Position numbers and translations under genes: made by a program. Below the pieces are notes generated by a model, which did no database searches, was not told the DNA's origin, and saw only the letters and a list, made by a program, of their open reading frames with translations. Positions 15,176 through 23,937 of a stretch of DNA of 64,000 nt are shown piece after piece. The stretch spans positions 1 through 64,000 of IMG/VR virus record IMGVR_UViG_3300030333_005770. One strand, written 5' to 3'. The DNA is from a virus. Position 1 is the stretch's first letter; each line of letters starts with the position of its first letter.

Positions 15176-16506
15176 GGTGGGTCTTCGGGGTCGTGGTCGT
15201 AAATTTCAACGTATGTCAGGCCGTTGGCGTCGTCTTGATCGTAGAAGAAACCGCCTATGAAGGGGTCGCATACTACGTTTTGATCCCAATTACCGGCCGT
15301 ATGAGAGGGGGTTAAGCTAAGAATCCATGCACCGCTCCCTCCATTTGCGGTGGAGTCCCATGACAGGGTATAACCACTGCCATCCGCTGCTTCATAGTAG
15401 CAATCGGGGTATCCCAACCAAGTCATCTCGATGGATGTGTAGGTGCCAGTGCCGTTAAGGGGGTCTAGATTGTCGGGCTCATAAAGATACAACCAAATTG
15501 TTGAATACCCTGGATCGCACTCACACTCATCATCTCCGCCGTTTCCGCCGTTTCCGCCCCCTCCTCCGCTACAACTGATACTCTGAGAAGTCCAACTTTC
15601 ACTCCCTTTACTGATCCAGCCAGATTCTGCGGAGACAAGTTCTAGACGTCCACAGTCAAACGTGAGGGTCTTCGTCTTTACGAAAGTGGTTAGAGTAAAC
15701 GTGGTTGTGGTTACGCTTAGAGTGAAGTCGTGCGAGTGGGAATTTCCGCCACTCCCGTAGTGTTCGTCAGTCGAACAGTTCAAGCTGCTAGACACTCCCC
15801 CATCGTTATCAAGCTCTTGCTTTGTATCCGTTACGAAATCCACACTCCCTGTGAAGTAAGATTGGTCTTCGAGGTCTACCGATTTTTCATGGGTGGTTAC
15901 TGGGGAAATACTGTCAATTTCACCGCAAGCGTTTAACTCTACCGCTCGCGTTTTGTACAAGATCTTAAGCGATGAGGGGCAGTCATAATCTACACCTAGC
16001 GATATATCGACCATTTGATCGAAGCTTATGCATCTAGCATCTCCAAGGCTTACTTGATGGGTGTCAGAGTACAAATCGTCGTAACCAAGAGAGGTGCATG
16101 GTGGGCAGTCTAGATCAAAATATTTCTCTTCTTGGGGGCCAATCGCGTCTATCTCCCCGCAACTATTTATGGAAAACGCACGAAGTTGCGCAATCATTTC
16201 CAAAGCATTGTAGGGGCGCCCATCATTTATCGAAACATTTTCGAGCGCCATTACGGACACGCAGTTTGATCTATTGTATAGACTTATTGTACCCAGGCTA
16301 ATAGCTCCAAGGCTTATTTTATCGCCCGCCGTCCATCCAGAAGCTATGGATACCGGCCGGTAAATTGAACATTCCGGGCATTCCAAACCGCTACCACCGC
16401 CGCCGGTAGATGAAGACCAGCCGCTAAATTGAAATTCCCAGCCGTTACCTTGTGGGTATATGTTTGTAGGGGGTGGAATAGTCCCTGAGTCTATGTCGGT
16501 GCTCAT
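15172..16506 (-). CDS. Cysteine-rich, glycine-linked structural protein
   Basis: 444 residues with 16 cysteines, unusual for a phage protein made in the cytoplasm. Two internal repeats share a pattern near residues 105-140 and 190-225 (SCGEIDAIGP versus ACGEIDSISP, each followed by an acidic strand and Cys pairs). Two Gly-rich linkers (about 30-40 and 315-327) divide the protein into an N-terminal, a central and a C-terminal beta domain. The C-terminal domain is rich in Trp and Tyr like a carbohydrate-binding module. It lies among tail genes and may be an extracellular spike or adhesin. No known family seen. Confidence 0.65.
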   Translation of the reverse strand: MSTDIDSGTIPPPTNIYPQGNGWEFQFSGWSSSTGGGGSGLECPECSIYRPVSIASGWTAGDKISLGAISLGTISLYNRSNCVSVMALENVSINDGRPYNALEMIAQLRAFSINSCGEIDAIGPQEEKYFDLDCPPCTSLGYDDLYSDTHQVSLGDARCISFDQMVDISLGVDYDCPSSLKILYKTRAVELNACGEIDSISPVTTHEKSVDLEDQSYFTGSVDFVTDTKQELDNDGGVSSSLNCSTDEHYGSGGNSHSHDFTLSVTTTTFTLTTFVKTKTLTFDCGRLELVSAESGWISKGSESWTSQSISCSGGGGGNGGNGGDDECECDPGYSTIWLYLYEPDNLDPLNGTGTYTSIEMTWLGYPDCYYEAADGSGYTLSWDSTANGGSGAWILSLTPSHTAGNWDQNVVCDPFIGGFFYDQDDANGLTYVEIYDHDPEDPP

Positions 16507-16832
16507 CAGTTAATTGGTTTTTGATCCCCTCGGCCGGGATTATTAGCAACTTGGTGGGCCTCTAAAATTACTTGGTTCCCCTCTTTATCTATGCCCGCGA
16601 TCTTATCACCCTGCTGAACTGATTGTTCGTTGGGGTCAGCTAAGTAGGTGGCGAGAGCATCTACAAAATCCTGTACATCGTCGACTCCCCATTCAAGGTT
16701 ATGCCAAAACCGGCCGGACACGTGGTGTGTTATAGGACCGCGGCTTTTTAGAGTACGCCTTAGCCACATCCTAGCGCCTTTTACTGCGGAGTAGGTCTCT
16801 GGGGGACCGTATGTTTCAGGAGACCAAACCAT
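16506..16832 (-). CDS. Small tail-cluster protein (108 aa)
   Basis: 108 residues. The N-terminus has several Tyr and Pro residues (WSPETYGPPETYSAVKG), the middle is helical (DDVQDFVDALATYLAD), and the C-terminal 40 residues are hydrophilic. The start ATG is at 16832 and the stop overlaps the next start by one base (TGATG at 16506). It lies between two large structural genes and is probably a minor virion or assembly protein. No family recognised. Confidence 0.65.
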   Translation of the reverse strand: MVWSPETYGPPETYSAVKGARMWLRRTLKSRGPITHHVSGRFWHNLEWGVDDVQDFVDALATYLADPNEQSVQQGDKIAGIDKEGNQVILEAHQVANNPGRGDQKPIN

Positions 16833-16834
16833 AA

Positions 16835-19800
16835 TTACATTGTGGTTATTTTTTCATTCCTAAAGATTTTAAAACCACTAATGGAAAGCACCTCTCTAGA
16901 ACTTGAACCCAAACAGTTACCGCTATTAGACCAAGCCGAGGCGGGCATGCCGGTATACGTTGCACTCCCCGATCGAATTGATCGACCCATAAACTCTGCG
17001 TTGGCGGCGGTTGCCCAGTTAATGGTTAGTCCGTTGGAATATGTATAGTTACTACCCCCGCCTTTTTCCAAGACATCGTCACTACCGTCATAAAATCTTA
17101 CATGCATGGCTGCTGTTGCGACCGGTGGCACATATGTGGTGTAGGAGGCAGGTGTGGTGCTGTATTCAACATCAATTTCACAAGGCCACATAACCGTGTA
17201 TGGTGGTGTTTCTACTACCCCGTGTTCAGAGGTTGACACATTCCCGGGGACAGTGAAGGCGTGCGTTTTGTAAATAGTGTAGGAATCTGCTACGGCGAAG
17301 GCTTCGGTAACGGAATAAGTTGTTATCCCATACTGATCCGTCTGTTCACTTTCTTCGACAACATCCCCACCACCGACGTGTTTTTGCCCAAGGGTAACCG
17401 TGGTCACTAAGTAATAACCCGCCCTATGAACCGTGGTTTCGCTCAGGACTACTGAGTTCCCGTTAAAGTCTTGGGAAAAAGTATTCGTAGTTTTGTGCCA
17501 AATGTCTGGGGCTACTTGATTGTACGATACGAAATCCCCGACTGCTGGAGCAGCTGGCGGGGTGGACGTTACAGTTGTCACGCTGTGTTTTTTAACAAAG
17601 GCTTTGGCGGGCAACCAGCTTTGTTCGTCCCAAGAGTCTACTTGGACGTCTGTTTTTTCCCCGATAAAATCGTCTTTACTTAAGTAAGATTTAGAACCGC
17701 TAACCTCTGCGGTAGTGTGGTCTAGGTCTAATTCAGATATTGTTGTGTATTTAACACCCTGGCTGATCCTGAAATTAGTGTCTTGAACAGCCGGCGTGTG
17801 CGTAGACCGGGAGGAATATCTGGTCTTTTGGTACCCGTCTTCCTCGGTTACTTGGATATCGAAAGCATCGGCGGGCGGGTTTGCGGTCCCAAGTATGACA
17901 TAGGTTTCGATTTGGTATGTTTTTTCCTCCCGGGTTGACTCAAGGATTTGACCGCTTCCGTGGGCATAAACCCGGGTTATCGCGGAATATATGTCATAAG
18001 TGTGGTCTCTTTCAGATATTAGAGTTCCTTGGGCGGGTGTGTTTGCAGAGTCCCAAGTGCTCCCGATTTGTGTAAGTGTGTATATTACCAAAGCCCCGTT
18101 ATTCCGGGTATCGGTTTTTGAATCTATTAGTCCGCTTTGGCTAGTGGTTATACTTACCCGCTCAATGATGTAGCCGTCTTGTTCGGATACGTCACGTTTG
18201 AGTTCGTTAGTCTGTAAAGTGGTTGGTACAGTAGCGGTCGACAGATACAGGGTGGTTATCTCCGTAACCTCGGCTTGGCCCACCTTACGGACTCCCCGGC
18301 TTATTTCCCCCGTACCCTTTGCATACACTCGGGTGATTGCTGGAAATGTCTGGAATTGGTGGTTCCGTTCCGATATAAGTGTGTAATTTGTGGGTACGTT
18401 GGCTGGGTCCCAAGCGCTACCTAATTGGGTTCGTGTTTTGATCAGTAGCGCACCGTTATGTTTGGTGTCCGTCTTGTCATCAACCAGCCCAGTTAGCGCA
18501 GTAGTTACTGTAATCGTTACAACCTCGTAGCCATCTTTTTGGTCTACTTTTCTAGACAGTTCGTTTGCTGCTAAGGTTGTACCGATAGTTGTTCCAGTTG
18601 CGCGGAGATATACCTGTTCAGTAACCTCAGTAAGCCCTACCTTTTTGGTAGATTCTCCGATCAAACCGTCCCCCCGAACAATCGTGTTTTTGAAAACATC
18701 GAACTCACCTTTAGTGTCTTCGGACTCCGAAATTATGACAAAATTACCAAGAGATGTGTGTGGGTCTCCGCTCGGGTAAACAAAGTCTACAACATTTTGA
18801 ATGGTTGCGGCTTGCCCGTAAGAAATAGATTGAATGACTTCTAGCTTATGGGTTCCCTCGTCCCCATGTTTATACGCAACGGTTGCGTCTACTACGCCTG
18901 TTGCGTTAGATACATCGACCCCTCGGATGGTGTGGAGTTCGTACCCATCCTTTTCGTCCATACTAACAAAAGTCTGTCTTGTGAAACTGGGGATAGCACT
19001 ACTGGGAACAGTCCCGTTCTCACCCGTCAAAAATTGGATGGTTTTTACTTCAACCGTATTGGGTGGTTTACCTTTGACCTCGCTTTTCTCAGAGATCAAA
19101 CCGTAGCCCTTGGCATACTTAACCGTCCACACGGTTTTCCCAACCTGCCCATAGTCAGCGTTGCCCGGGCCTTCGCTATTTTCGGTTTCAAACCATGGAC
19201 CTGTTGGTCCGGGGCCTTCGGTCGGATCAGGTGTTTGGGGTTTAGCGACTCCGCGCAGGGTTCTTATTTCAAGCTTATGGTTTGGGTATTGCCCGTGTAA
19301 GTAGTCTACTTTTTCAGAAAGAACGCCGTCTTCGTAGTATTGCTCTATAAATTCCGTGAAGACTTCCGTTTCTTTGGATTGTACAGTCCCCAATATGCAC
19401 TTGGCTCCATTCGCACTGCCGTCAGGAACCATTACAAAATCAACACCCACCCTCCCCGTTTGGTAATGTTGCGCGTAGGGGTTTTTAACTATGTAGGTTC
19501 TTTTAAGGGATAGGCGATCTTCTCCCGTTACCTGAATTTCATCGCCTCCAACCTGTACAGGTTCGCTGCTATTATCAAGCTCCTGGTACACGCGGGTAAG
19601 AATGACCTCATTTATATTCTGGCCGGGGTCAATAGACTGCTGTACTAAATAAGCCCCGGTGCCCTCAGCCGTACGATCTTCTCGATCTACTTCGTCAGCT
19701 AGAGCCCCCGCAATCTGTACATTTTTTAGATCCTGAGTGGTGGTTGCGTCAAACTCAACATCGGCGGTACCCATAGGTAGGAACACTTCCGATTCAATCG

Positions 19801-19909
19801 TGGCTTTTTCCGATATATCCCCCTGGACAACATACCGACGCGTGATTTTACGCAGCCCATTGGTATCGCGTTCGATCTTTGGGCGACCTAGTATCCGAAG
19901 ATAGCTCAT
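16835..19909 (-). CDS. Large beta-repeat tail protein/fibre shaft
   Basis: 1024 residues, almost pure beta sequence, rich in Thr, Val, Ser and Gly. A unit of about 115-140 residues recurs at least four times; each is marked by an acidic-DGY start (near residues 320, 460, 576 and 690), a G-[LV]-[VI]-D turn, TLISER and ITRVYA-G-G. The repeats near 460 and 576 are clearly paralogous over their full length. The final 150 residues differ and may be a head domain (MPASAWSNSGNCLG). Such strings of beta repeats form elongated tail shafts or fibres. It follows the head-tail adaptor gene. Fold and receptor unknown. Confidence 0.65.
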   Translation of the reverse strand: MSYLRILGRPKIERDTNGLRKITRRYVVQGDISEKATIESEVFLPMGTADVEFDATTTQDLKNVQIAGALADEVDREDRTAEGTGAYLVQQSIDPGQNINEVILTRVYQELDNSSEPVQVGGDEIQVTGEDRLSLKRTYIVKNPYAQHYQTGRVGVDFVMVPDGSANGAKCILGTVQSKETEVFTEFIEQYYEDGVLSEKVDYLHGQYPNHKLEIRTLRGVAKPQTPDPTEGPGPTGPWFETENSEGPGNADYGQVGKTVWTVKYAKGYGLISEKSEVKGKPPNTVEVKTIQFLTGENGTVPSSAIPSFTRQTFVSMDEKDGYELHTIRGVDVSNATGVVDATVAYKHGDEGTHKLEVIQSISYGQAATIQNVVDFVYPSGDPHTSLGNFVIISESEDTKGEFDVFKNTIVRGDGLIGESTKKVGLTEVTEQVYLRATGTTIGTTLAANELSRKVDQKDGYEVVTITVTTALTGLVDDKTDTKHNGALLIKTRTQLGSAWDPANVPTNYTLISERNHQFQTFPAITRVYAKGTGEISRGVRKVGQAEVTEITTLYLSTATVPTTLQTNELKRDVSEQDGYIIERVSITTSQSGLIDSKTDTRNNGALVIYTLTQIGSTWDSANTPAQGTLISERDHTYDIYSAITRVYAHGSGQILESTREEKTYQIETYVILGTANPPADAFDIQVTEEDGYQKTRYSSRSTHTPAVQDTNFRISQGVKYTTISELDLDHTTAEVSGSKSYLSKDDFIGEKTDVQVDSWDEQSWLPAKAFVKKHSVTTVTSTPPAAPAVGDFVSYNQVAPDIWHKTTNTFSQDFNGNSVVLSETTVHRAGYYLVTTVTLGQKHVGGGDVVEESEQTDQYGITTYSVTEAFAVADSYTIYKTHAFTVPGNVSTSEHGVVETPPYTVMWPCEIDVEYSTTPASYTTYVPPVATAAMHVRFYDGSDDVLEKGGGSNYTYSNGLTINWATAANAEFMGRSIRSGSATYTGMPASAWSNSGNCLGSSSREVLSISGFKIFRNEKITTM

Positions 19910-19910
19910 A

Positions 19911-20660
19911 TTACCAACCCCCGCGTTTAGTCAGTCTCAAAGACCCTTTATGTTTCTGCGGTGTGGACAAGGTATTCAACCTTTTCCGGGCGCTCATTGC
20001 GGCCTTCTCCAAGAACTCACGGTTTTGACCGTTGTACCGGGGGTCTGACAATAGTTTTTCTTGTGCGATGGGGAATAGTATATCCCATACAACATCGCCC
20101 GGAAGTCTCGGCTCATCAGTATCGTTAGAAAGTTCGGCCGGCATTATGTTTGCCCTGACACGGACTTGGTAGTCTGAGTCGGGTCTGGGGTAAACATAGA
20201 AACGGGTCTTGACGCTGTCGTCCGTCCCCTTGTCCATAGTGTCTACATAATACCACAAAGGTTGACCCTTTTCGGCTTCCTTGGTGTGGAATCGGGGCCA
20301 CCCCGGGCCTCTAAAACCGGGGGCCTTAAAATCGTGACTGTAGTGGGAACGTACACGGATTTCATCTTCGGGGCTAGAGAACGGGCTTAAGGGGCCTATA
20401 CCAAGCAATTCCGGTATCTTGTCTACGTCGATAACATCGCGGTCTAACTCTGCAAACAGTTGGTCTTCAGCAAATGTTAAAGTGATCTCTCTCGCCGACC
20501 AATGGGGTCGTCGACCGTCTATGGGTAGATAGCATTCCCGATATGCTTGATTTACATATATCCCGATTCTTGCTTGGTCTACTGGGGGCAGATCTGCTAC
20601 CCCCGACGCACCCAACATTGTGGACAGCTGATTTTTAAGATCTAAAAAGGTAATGGCCAT
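19911..20660 (-). CDS. Head-tail adaptor/connector protein
   Basis: 249 residues from ATG 20660; six upstream in-frame residues are ignored because the ATG context is better. The N-terminal helix ITFLDLKNQLSTMLG and following IYVNQAYRECY match the style of podoviral adaptor proteins (T7 gp11/P22 gp4 type), which bind under the portal. A central beta part (RFYVYPRPDSDYQVRVRANI) and a C-terminal helical pair (AQEKLLSDPRYNG) agree. Position directly after capsid and the small head gene supports this. A motif copy (ACAACCGGT) lies 35 bases before its start. Confidence 0.65.
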   Translation of the reverse strand: MAITFLDLKNQLSTMLGASGVADLPPVDQARIGIYVNQAYRECYLPIDGRRPHWSAREITLTFAEDQLFAELDRDVIDVDKIPELLGIGPLSPFSSPEDEIRVRSHYSHDFKAPGFRGPGWPRFHTKEAEKGQPLWYYVDTMDKGTDDSVKTRFYVYPRPDSDYQVRVRANIMPAELSNDTDEPRLPGDVVWDILFPIAQEKLLSDPRYNGQNREFLEKAAMSARKRLNTLSTPQKHKGSLRLTKRGGW

Positions 20661-20694
20661 AATCTTAAAATAACCCAAGAAGGGCCCGGGGCCT

Positions 20695-20703
20695 ACCGGT
20701 TGT
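20695..20703 (-). promoter_or_regulatory. ACAACCGGT motif, copy 1 (before the adaptor gene)
   Basis: ACAACCGGT on the minus strand in the short gap before the adaptor gene, its end 35 bases from ATG 20660. The same nine bases lie in three other late-operon gaps. A GC-rich GGCCCCGGGCC follows at once, which could form a hairpin in the transcript. Confidence 0.5.
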
Positions 20704-20704
20704 A

Positions 20705-21040
20705 TTACGTAGCTTCTTTTTTGGCCGTCTTTCGACCCTTGGCCTTTGGCTTTTTCTCCTCGGCCTTAGGCTCTTCTTCCTCGGCCTTAGGCTCTTCTTC
20801 CTTGGCCGATGCACAGCATTCTTTTTCCTCGCCTACCCAGACGGAGAAATAGAGGTGTTTATACATCTTACCCTGGGCTCTAAAGATATCATCCACCTGC
20901 TTCTGGCCCTCAGGCTCGTATGCATAGTGTCGAATCTCAGGATCCCACAAAAAATTGTAAGGTATGCGAGACATACCTTTTACGCGAATATTGGGGGTGG
21001 TACCCATTTGGTCTCTTTTTCCAAGGATGATTATTTTCAT
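20705..21040 (-). CDS. Small head-region protein with a Lys/Glu repeat tail
   Basis: 111 residues from ATG 21040, just after the capsid terminator. The first 65 residues look folded (IRVKGMSRIPYNFLWDPEIR). The last 35 are a charged repeat (KAEEEEPKAEEKKPKAKG) encoded by a near-exact 20-base tandem repeat at about 20758-20800. Small proteins in this position are often head decoration or connector-completion factors. The charged tail may bind DNA or a partner surface. It is likely expressed from readthrough of the terminator or from its own promoter. Family unknown. Confidence 0.65.
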   Translation of the reverse strand: MKIIILGKRDQMGTTPNIRVKGMSRIPYNFLWDPEIRHYAYEPEGQKQVDDIFRAQGKMYKHLYFSVWVGEEKECCASAKEEEPKAEEEEPKAEEKKPKAKGRKTAKKEAT

Positions 21041-21046
21041 AGTAAA

Positions 21047-21121
21047 TTTAAAAACACCAAAGCCCCTCCGGATATGCTCCGGAAGGGGCTGGGCTAGGCG
21101 GGTTAAACAAGGAAAACCCGC
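21047..21121 (-). terminator. Rho-independent terminator behind the capsid gene, with a second hairpin
   Basis: In the minus direction AGCCCCTTCCGGA pairs with TCCGGAGGGGCT across a 5-base loop (21090-21061, one bulge) and is followed by TTGGTGTTTTT. A first hairpin, GCGGGTT/AACCCGC (21121-21099), precedes it. The pair lies directly after the capsid stop and should limit readthrough or protect the abundant capsid mRNA from 3' decay. Confidence 0.85.
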
Positions 21122-21138
21122 TATGTGGTGGATGGGAA

Positions 21139-22644
21139 TTAGTTGGCAAGGGTCAGACCTGGTACTTGGCGTACCACTTCGACCAGCTGTACCGACGGGA
21201 TCCGGCCACGGGTGTCCTTGCGGGCGGCCATTCCGTAAACGGACTGGACACCTACCGAAGACAGGTGCGACTGGTTTCCAGAATTGGCGTAATCGTCGTA
21301 GTGGAAGATCTGCTCTCCGAAGACGCTACCCTTAGCGTAGTAGAGTGCATTTCTACCCATGGACAACGCGTATCCAATTGGAGTTCCGATGGCGTTAGCT
21401 TGGACGAATGTCGATCCTGGACCGAAGGCGTGGTCTCCGTTACCCTTTTCAGTACCGGCCGTCAAAGTGAGGGAAACCCACTGAAGGTTTTCGATCTTTC
21501 CAAGGTCTGAGGAGAAGTCCGTGTGCTGGTAGCTATAGAGATTGACATGGCCATTCGGGTCGATACCGAGAATGTAGAATTGCCCGGTTTCGCGAATTGC
21601 GTCCGCACCTCCACCGCCAGGAATCTTGACGTTGGAACCGAGGAAGTTTGCCATGTGATCTCCAGCTTCAGCAGCTGCTTGGTAACCCACACCGGTTGCG
21701 GTGACGTCTGCGATGTCCTCGAAGTTCGAGAAGCTGGGCAGAAGCGGGCTACCTTGACGGCCACGGGCCGTGTCCATGATGACATTGTGGTTAGCGATGA
21801 TGTTGTTGTCCCACTTGGCGTACGAACCGGTGTACAGCTTGTTGCTGTCGGAACGGACGTCAGCTTGCGTGATGGCCTCGAGGTAATCGGGGTCGGAACG
21901 CAAAGGACGAAGGCAAGCGTCAGGAGCAAAGAAGAGATAACCAGGAATGTCCTGATTGATATCTCCGCCAGTGTTCATGGGCTCACCGCCGGAGGCGATA
22001 AGAGCTTGCTTGGCTTCCTGGATGATGTCGGTCGAAAGACCTTCGGAGTACTTGAGGGCCCCATTTGCGCCGGTTCCGTAAGCTGCAAGCAGGTTGCGGG
22101 AAGCGTTGGCGGCATTCAAGCAGACCTGACGCATGACGAATTGGATGTGGTCCTGCTCGGTGCGGGCCATCCATTCGGTCATTACCTCGGCCGAAAGCTG
22201 GTCGATCGTTTTTCCGGTGAAACGCATAAGCTTGATGACTTGCGTCCAAGCGACAGCATGACGAACGAGATCGATTTCTACCGCGAAGGTATTGAAGTCG
22301 AGGCTGTCCGTGGCGTTCTTAAGCGTATCTTCCCCGCGGACACCTTGTCCACGAATAGGAGCAACGGTCGTGAAGACTACCCGGTCGGAACCACCTGCGG
22401 ACAGGTCGCGCTTCTCGGTAATAGGCTTGTCACTTCCTTCTCCCCCGATGAATTTGTCGAACACGTTTTTTTCCCGGGCATCCCGAGTTACGAGTTCGGA
22501 CCAAACTTTGGAACGCAATTCGGACTGCGGTCCGTCGAGGAGGCCTTGGTAGGATGTTATGTTTCCTTGTACCAGATCGACGTTTCCGGCGCCGGCGGCG
22601 GCGGTGATCGGGTTAGGATTTGCTGGTATAGTTTTGTCTGGCAT
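21139..22644 (-). CDS. Major capsid protein, N4-gp56 (DUF4043) type
   Basis: 501 residues, the normal size for this family. Diagnostic features are GQGVRGEDTLKNATDSLDF near residue 100-118, then EIDLVRHAVAWTQ and a helix with WMARTEQDH. Later comes an FFAPDACLRPLRSD strand and a beta-rich C-terminal half, as in HK97-fold capsids of N4-like and related phages. It self-assembles with the scaffold encoded directly upstream. A strong terminator follows it and a stem-loop precedes it, both typical of a highly expressed gene. The DNA is more evenly GC-rich than its surroundings, also a common trait of capsid genes. Confidence 0.88.
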   Translation of the reverse strand: MPDKTIPANPNPITAAAGAGNVDLVQGNITSYQGLLDGPQSELRSKVWSELVTRDAREKNVFDKFIGGEGSDKPITEKRDLSAGGSDRVVFTTVAPIRGQGVRGEDTLKNATDSLDFNTFAVEIDLVRHAVAWTQVIKLMRFTGKTIDQLSAEVMTEWMARTEQDHIQFVMRQVCLNAANASRNLLAAYGTGANGALKYSEGLSTDIIQEAKQALIASGGEPMNTGGDINQDIPGYLFFAPDACLRPLRSDPDYLEAITQADVRSDSNKLYTGSYAKWDNNIIANHNVIMDTARGRQGSPLLPSFSNFEDIADVTATGVGYQAAAEAGDHMANFLGSNVKIPGGGGADAIRETGQFYILGIDPNGHVNLYSYQHTDFSSDLGKIENLQWVSLTLTAGTEKGNGDHAFGPGSTFVQANAIGTPIGYALSMGRNALYYAKGSVFGEQIFHYDDYANSGNQSHLSSVGVQSVYGMAARKDTRGRIPSVQLVEVVRQVPGLTLAN

Positions 22645-22659
22645 AGCTAGATAAGTATA

Positions 22660-22684
22660 GGATTAATGATAGTTGAATTAATCC
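22660..22684 (-). promoter_or_regulatory. Stem-loop in the leader of the capsid gene
   Basis: GGATTAAT and ATTAATCC form a perfect 8-bp stem with a 9-base loop, between the scaffold stop and the capsid start. There is no T-run. It might be an mRNA processing or stability signal that raises capsid over scaffold translation. Confidence 0.45.
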
Positions 22685-22693
22685 CTTAACAAC

Positions 22694-23698
22694 TTACCGG
22701 CGAGGTTGAGCCCCGCCTTGTGCGCCTAACAGCTTGTACAAATCTTCAGTAGAAAGGTTAGGCAAGGCTTGCTCAACACCGGCTGCCGTTAAGGGAGCGG
22801 TTGCTGGCTGCGCTGCGGTTCCAGTCGTAAGAACTTTGGCTTGCGTCCCGAGTTGTGGAGCTTGCAAGGGTGGCGCTTGAGGCGCTTGCCCCTGTTCAGC
22901 GGCTAGTCGGGCTGAAAACTGACTCGCCATAAGTTCCGGCCACATGGGCGATTGGAACACAGCTTCTAAATCGGGATCGTCCTGAGCCTGGCTTACAAAA
23001 TCATCGAACTGTTTGCGGACGACAGAGTTGTCGTCAGCTAGTTCGGGATATTGTTCGTAAACTCTGTCCCGGCTATCCACCGCGCGTTGCTGGTGGTAGT
23101 TTTGTGCTTCATATCTCTCAGCTTCTTCTTGTCGCTCTCTCCTAGCGTACATGTTTTGAAGCGCCAGTTCCCTCTTCATAACCTCACGCTGTAATTGAAG
23201 CGCTTGGGTTGTTTCGAGTTCTTCGGCAGCTTGGTCAACCTGTTGCTCAAGTTGTGCGATCTCTTGCCGGAGTTGTTGCACTTGGCCGTCAAAAGGGTCG
23301 GGCTGATGAGCCTCGGGTGCTTGCGGCGATTCTTGGGCTTGTGGATAGTCAGTCTGATAAATAATACGCGATGCGTCTTCAAAACTTCCGGAAAAGCCTT
23401 CGGACCTGTAAAGGTCGATGACTTGTTGATCCAGCTCGTTTCGAGGACGTATCCGTCTTTTTGCCAGACGATCTTCTTCCTCCCCGACGTTAAAACCTGG
23501 GTCTTCCGGCTGTTCGCCTTCGACCTCCGGCTGATCGGTATATTCCGTCTCGTCGGTAGCAACTTCTTCAGTTGCGGGGACTTCTTCCGTAGAAGGAGCC
23601 TCGGTTAGCCCTAATGCTTCGCGGAGGTCGTTAGTTGACGCGTCCTCGATAGCTACATCATTTTGCGGGGAGTTAACCTCCGCGTTTTCAGTTTCCAT
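22694..23698 (-). CDS. Capsid scaffolding protein
   Basis: 334 residues with the classic scaffold profile. An acidic disordered N-terminal third (TEEVPATEEVATDETEYTD) is followed by a long coiled coil of Gln and Glu heptads (about residues 138-200, QVQQLRQEIAQLEQQVDQAA), then a helical middle. The tail is Gln/Ala/Pro-rich, closing with LSTEDLYKLLGAQGG, a likely capsid-binding helix. It lies immediately upstream of the capsid gene. It should fill and shape the procapsid and leave before DNA packaging. A motif copy (ACAACCGGT) lies 35 bases before its ATG. Confidence 0.85.
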   Translation of the reverse strand: METENAEVNSPQNDVAIEDASTNDLREALGLTEAPSTEEVPATEEVATDETEYTDQPEVEGEQPEDPGFNVGEEEDRLAKRRIRPRNELDQQVIDLYRSEGFSGSFEDASRIIYQTDYPQAQESPQAPEAHQPDPFDGQVQQLRQEIAQLEQQVDQAAEELETTQALQLQREVMKRELALQNMYARRERQEEAERYEAQNYHQQRAVDSRDRVYEQYPELADDNSVVRKQFDDFVSQAQDDPDLEAVFQSPMWPELMASQFSARLAAEQGQAPQAPPLQAPQLGTQAKVLTTGTAAQPATAPLTAAGVEQALPNLSTEDLYKLLGAQGGAQPRR

Positions 23699-23732
23699 GA
23701 CCCGAGAATATCTATTTTTCCGAGAAAATGTA

Positions 23733-23741
23733 ACCGGTTGT
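23733..23741 (-). promoter_or_regulatory. ACAACCGGT motif, copy 2 (before the scaffold gene)
   Basis: ACAACCGGTT on the minus strand, 35 bases from ATG 23698, the same distance as copy 1. A TATATAG lies directly upstream and could serve as a -10 box, which would put the motif at or just after a transcript start. Confidence 0.5.
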
Positions 23742-23764
23742 CTATATAAAATGGATTGCGTAGA

Positions 23765-23923
23765 TCATTTCTTACGTTCTTTCCACATTTTTCGGAAAGA
23801 TAACATAAGATGAACAAGAGTTAAGATACCACAAACAAAAGCAAGATAGGGGTTAACATCGGTCAAACCAAAGGTGGCTCCAGACCCAGCAAGGCCAATA
23901 ACAGCATTCGTTCCGTCATTCAT
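23765..23923 (-). CDS. Holin-like small membrane protein (52 aa)
   Basis: 52 residues from ATG 23923. The N-terminal half is a weakly hydrophobic Gly/Ala segment (NAVIGLAGSGATFGL); the C-terminal half is a strong membrane helix (NPYLAFVCGILTLVHLMLSF) ending in a basic tail (RKMWKERKK). A two-segment protein with a cationic end fits a class II holin that forms the lysis pore. It follows two other membrane genes in a compact cluster before the scaffold gene. No endolysin is seen in the cluster. Confidence 0.55.
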   Translation of the reverse strand: MNDGTNAVIGLAGSGATFGLTDVNPYLAFVCGILTLVHLMLSFRKMWKERKK

Positions 23924-23937
23924 TAGATTAATCTCGT

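Noticed and set aside
21523-22650. Long open frame of 375 codons opposite the major capsid gene.
   Set aside because: It mirrors the codon positions of the capsid gene, and the capsid frame has clear family features. Long antisense frames are common opposite GC-biased, highly expressed genes.
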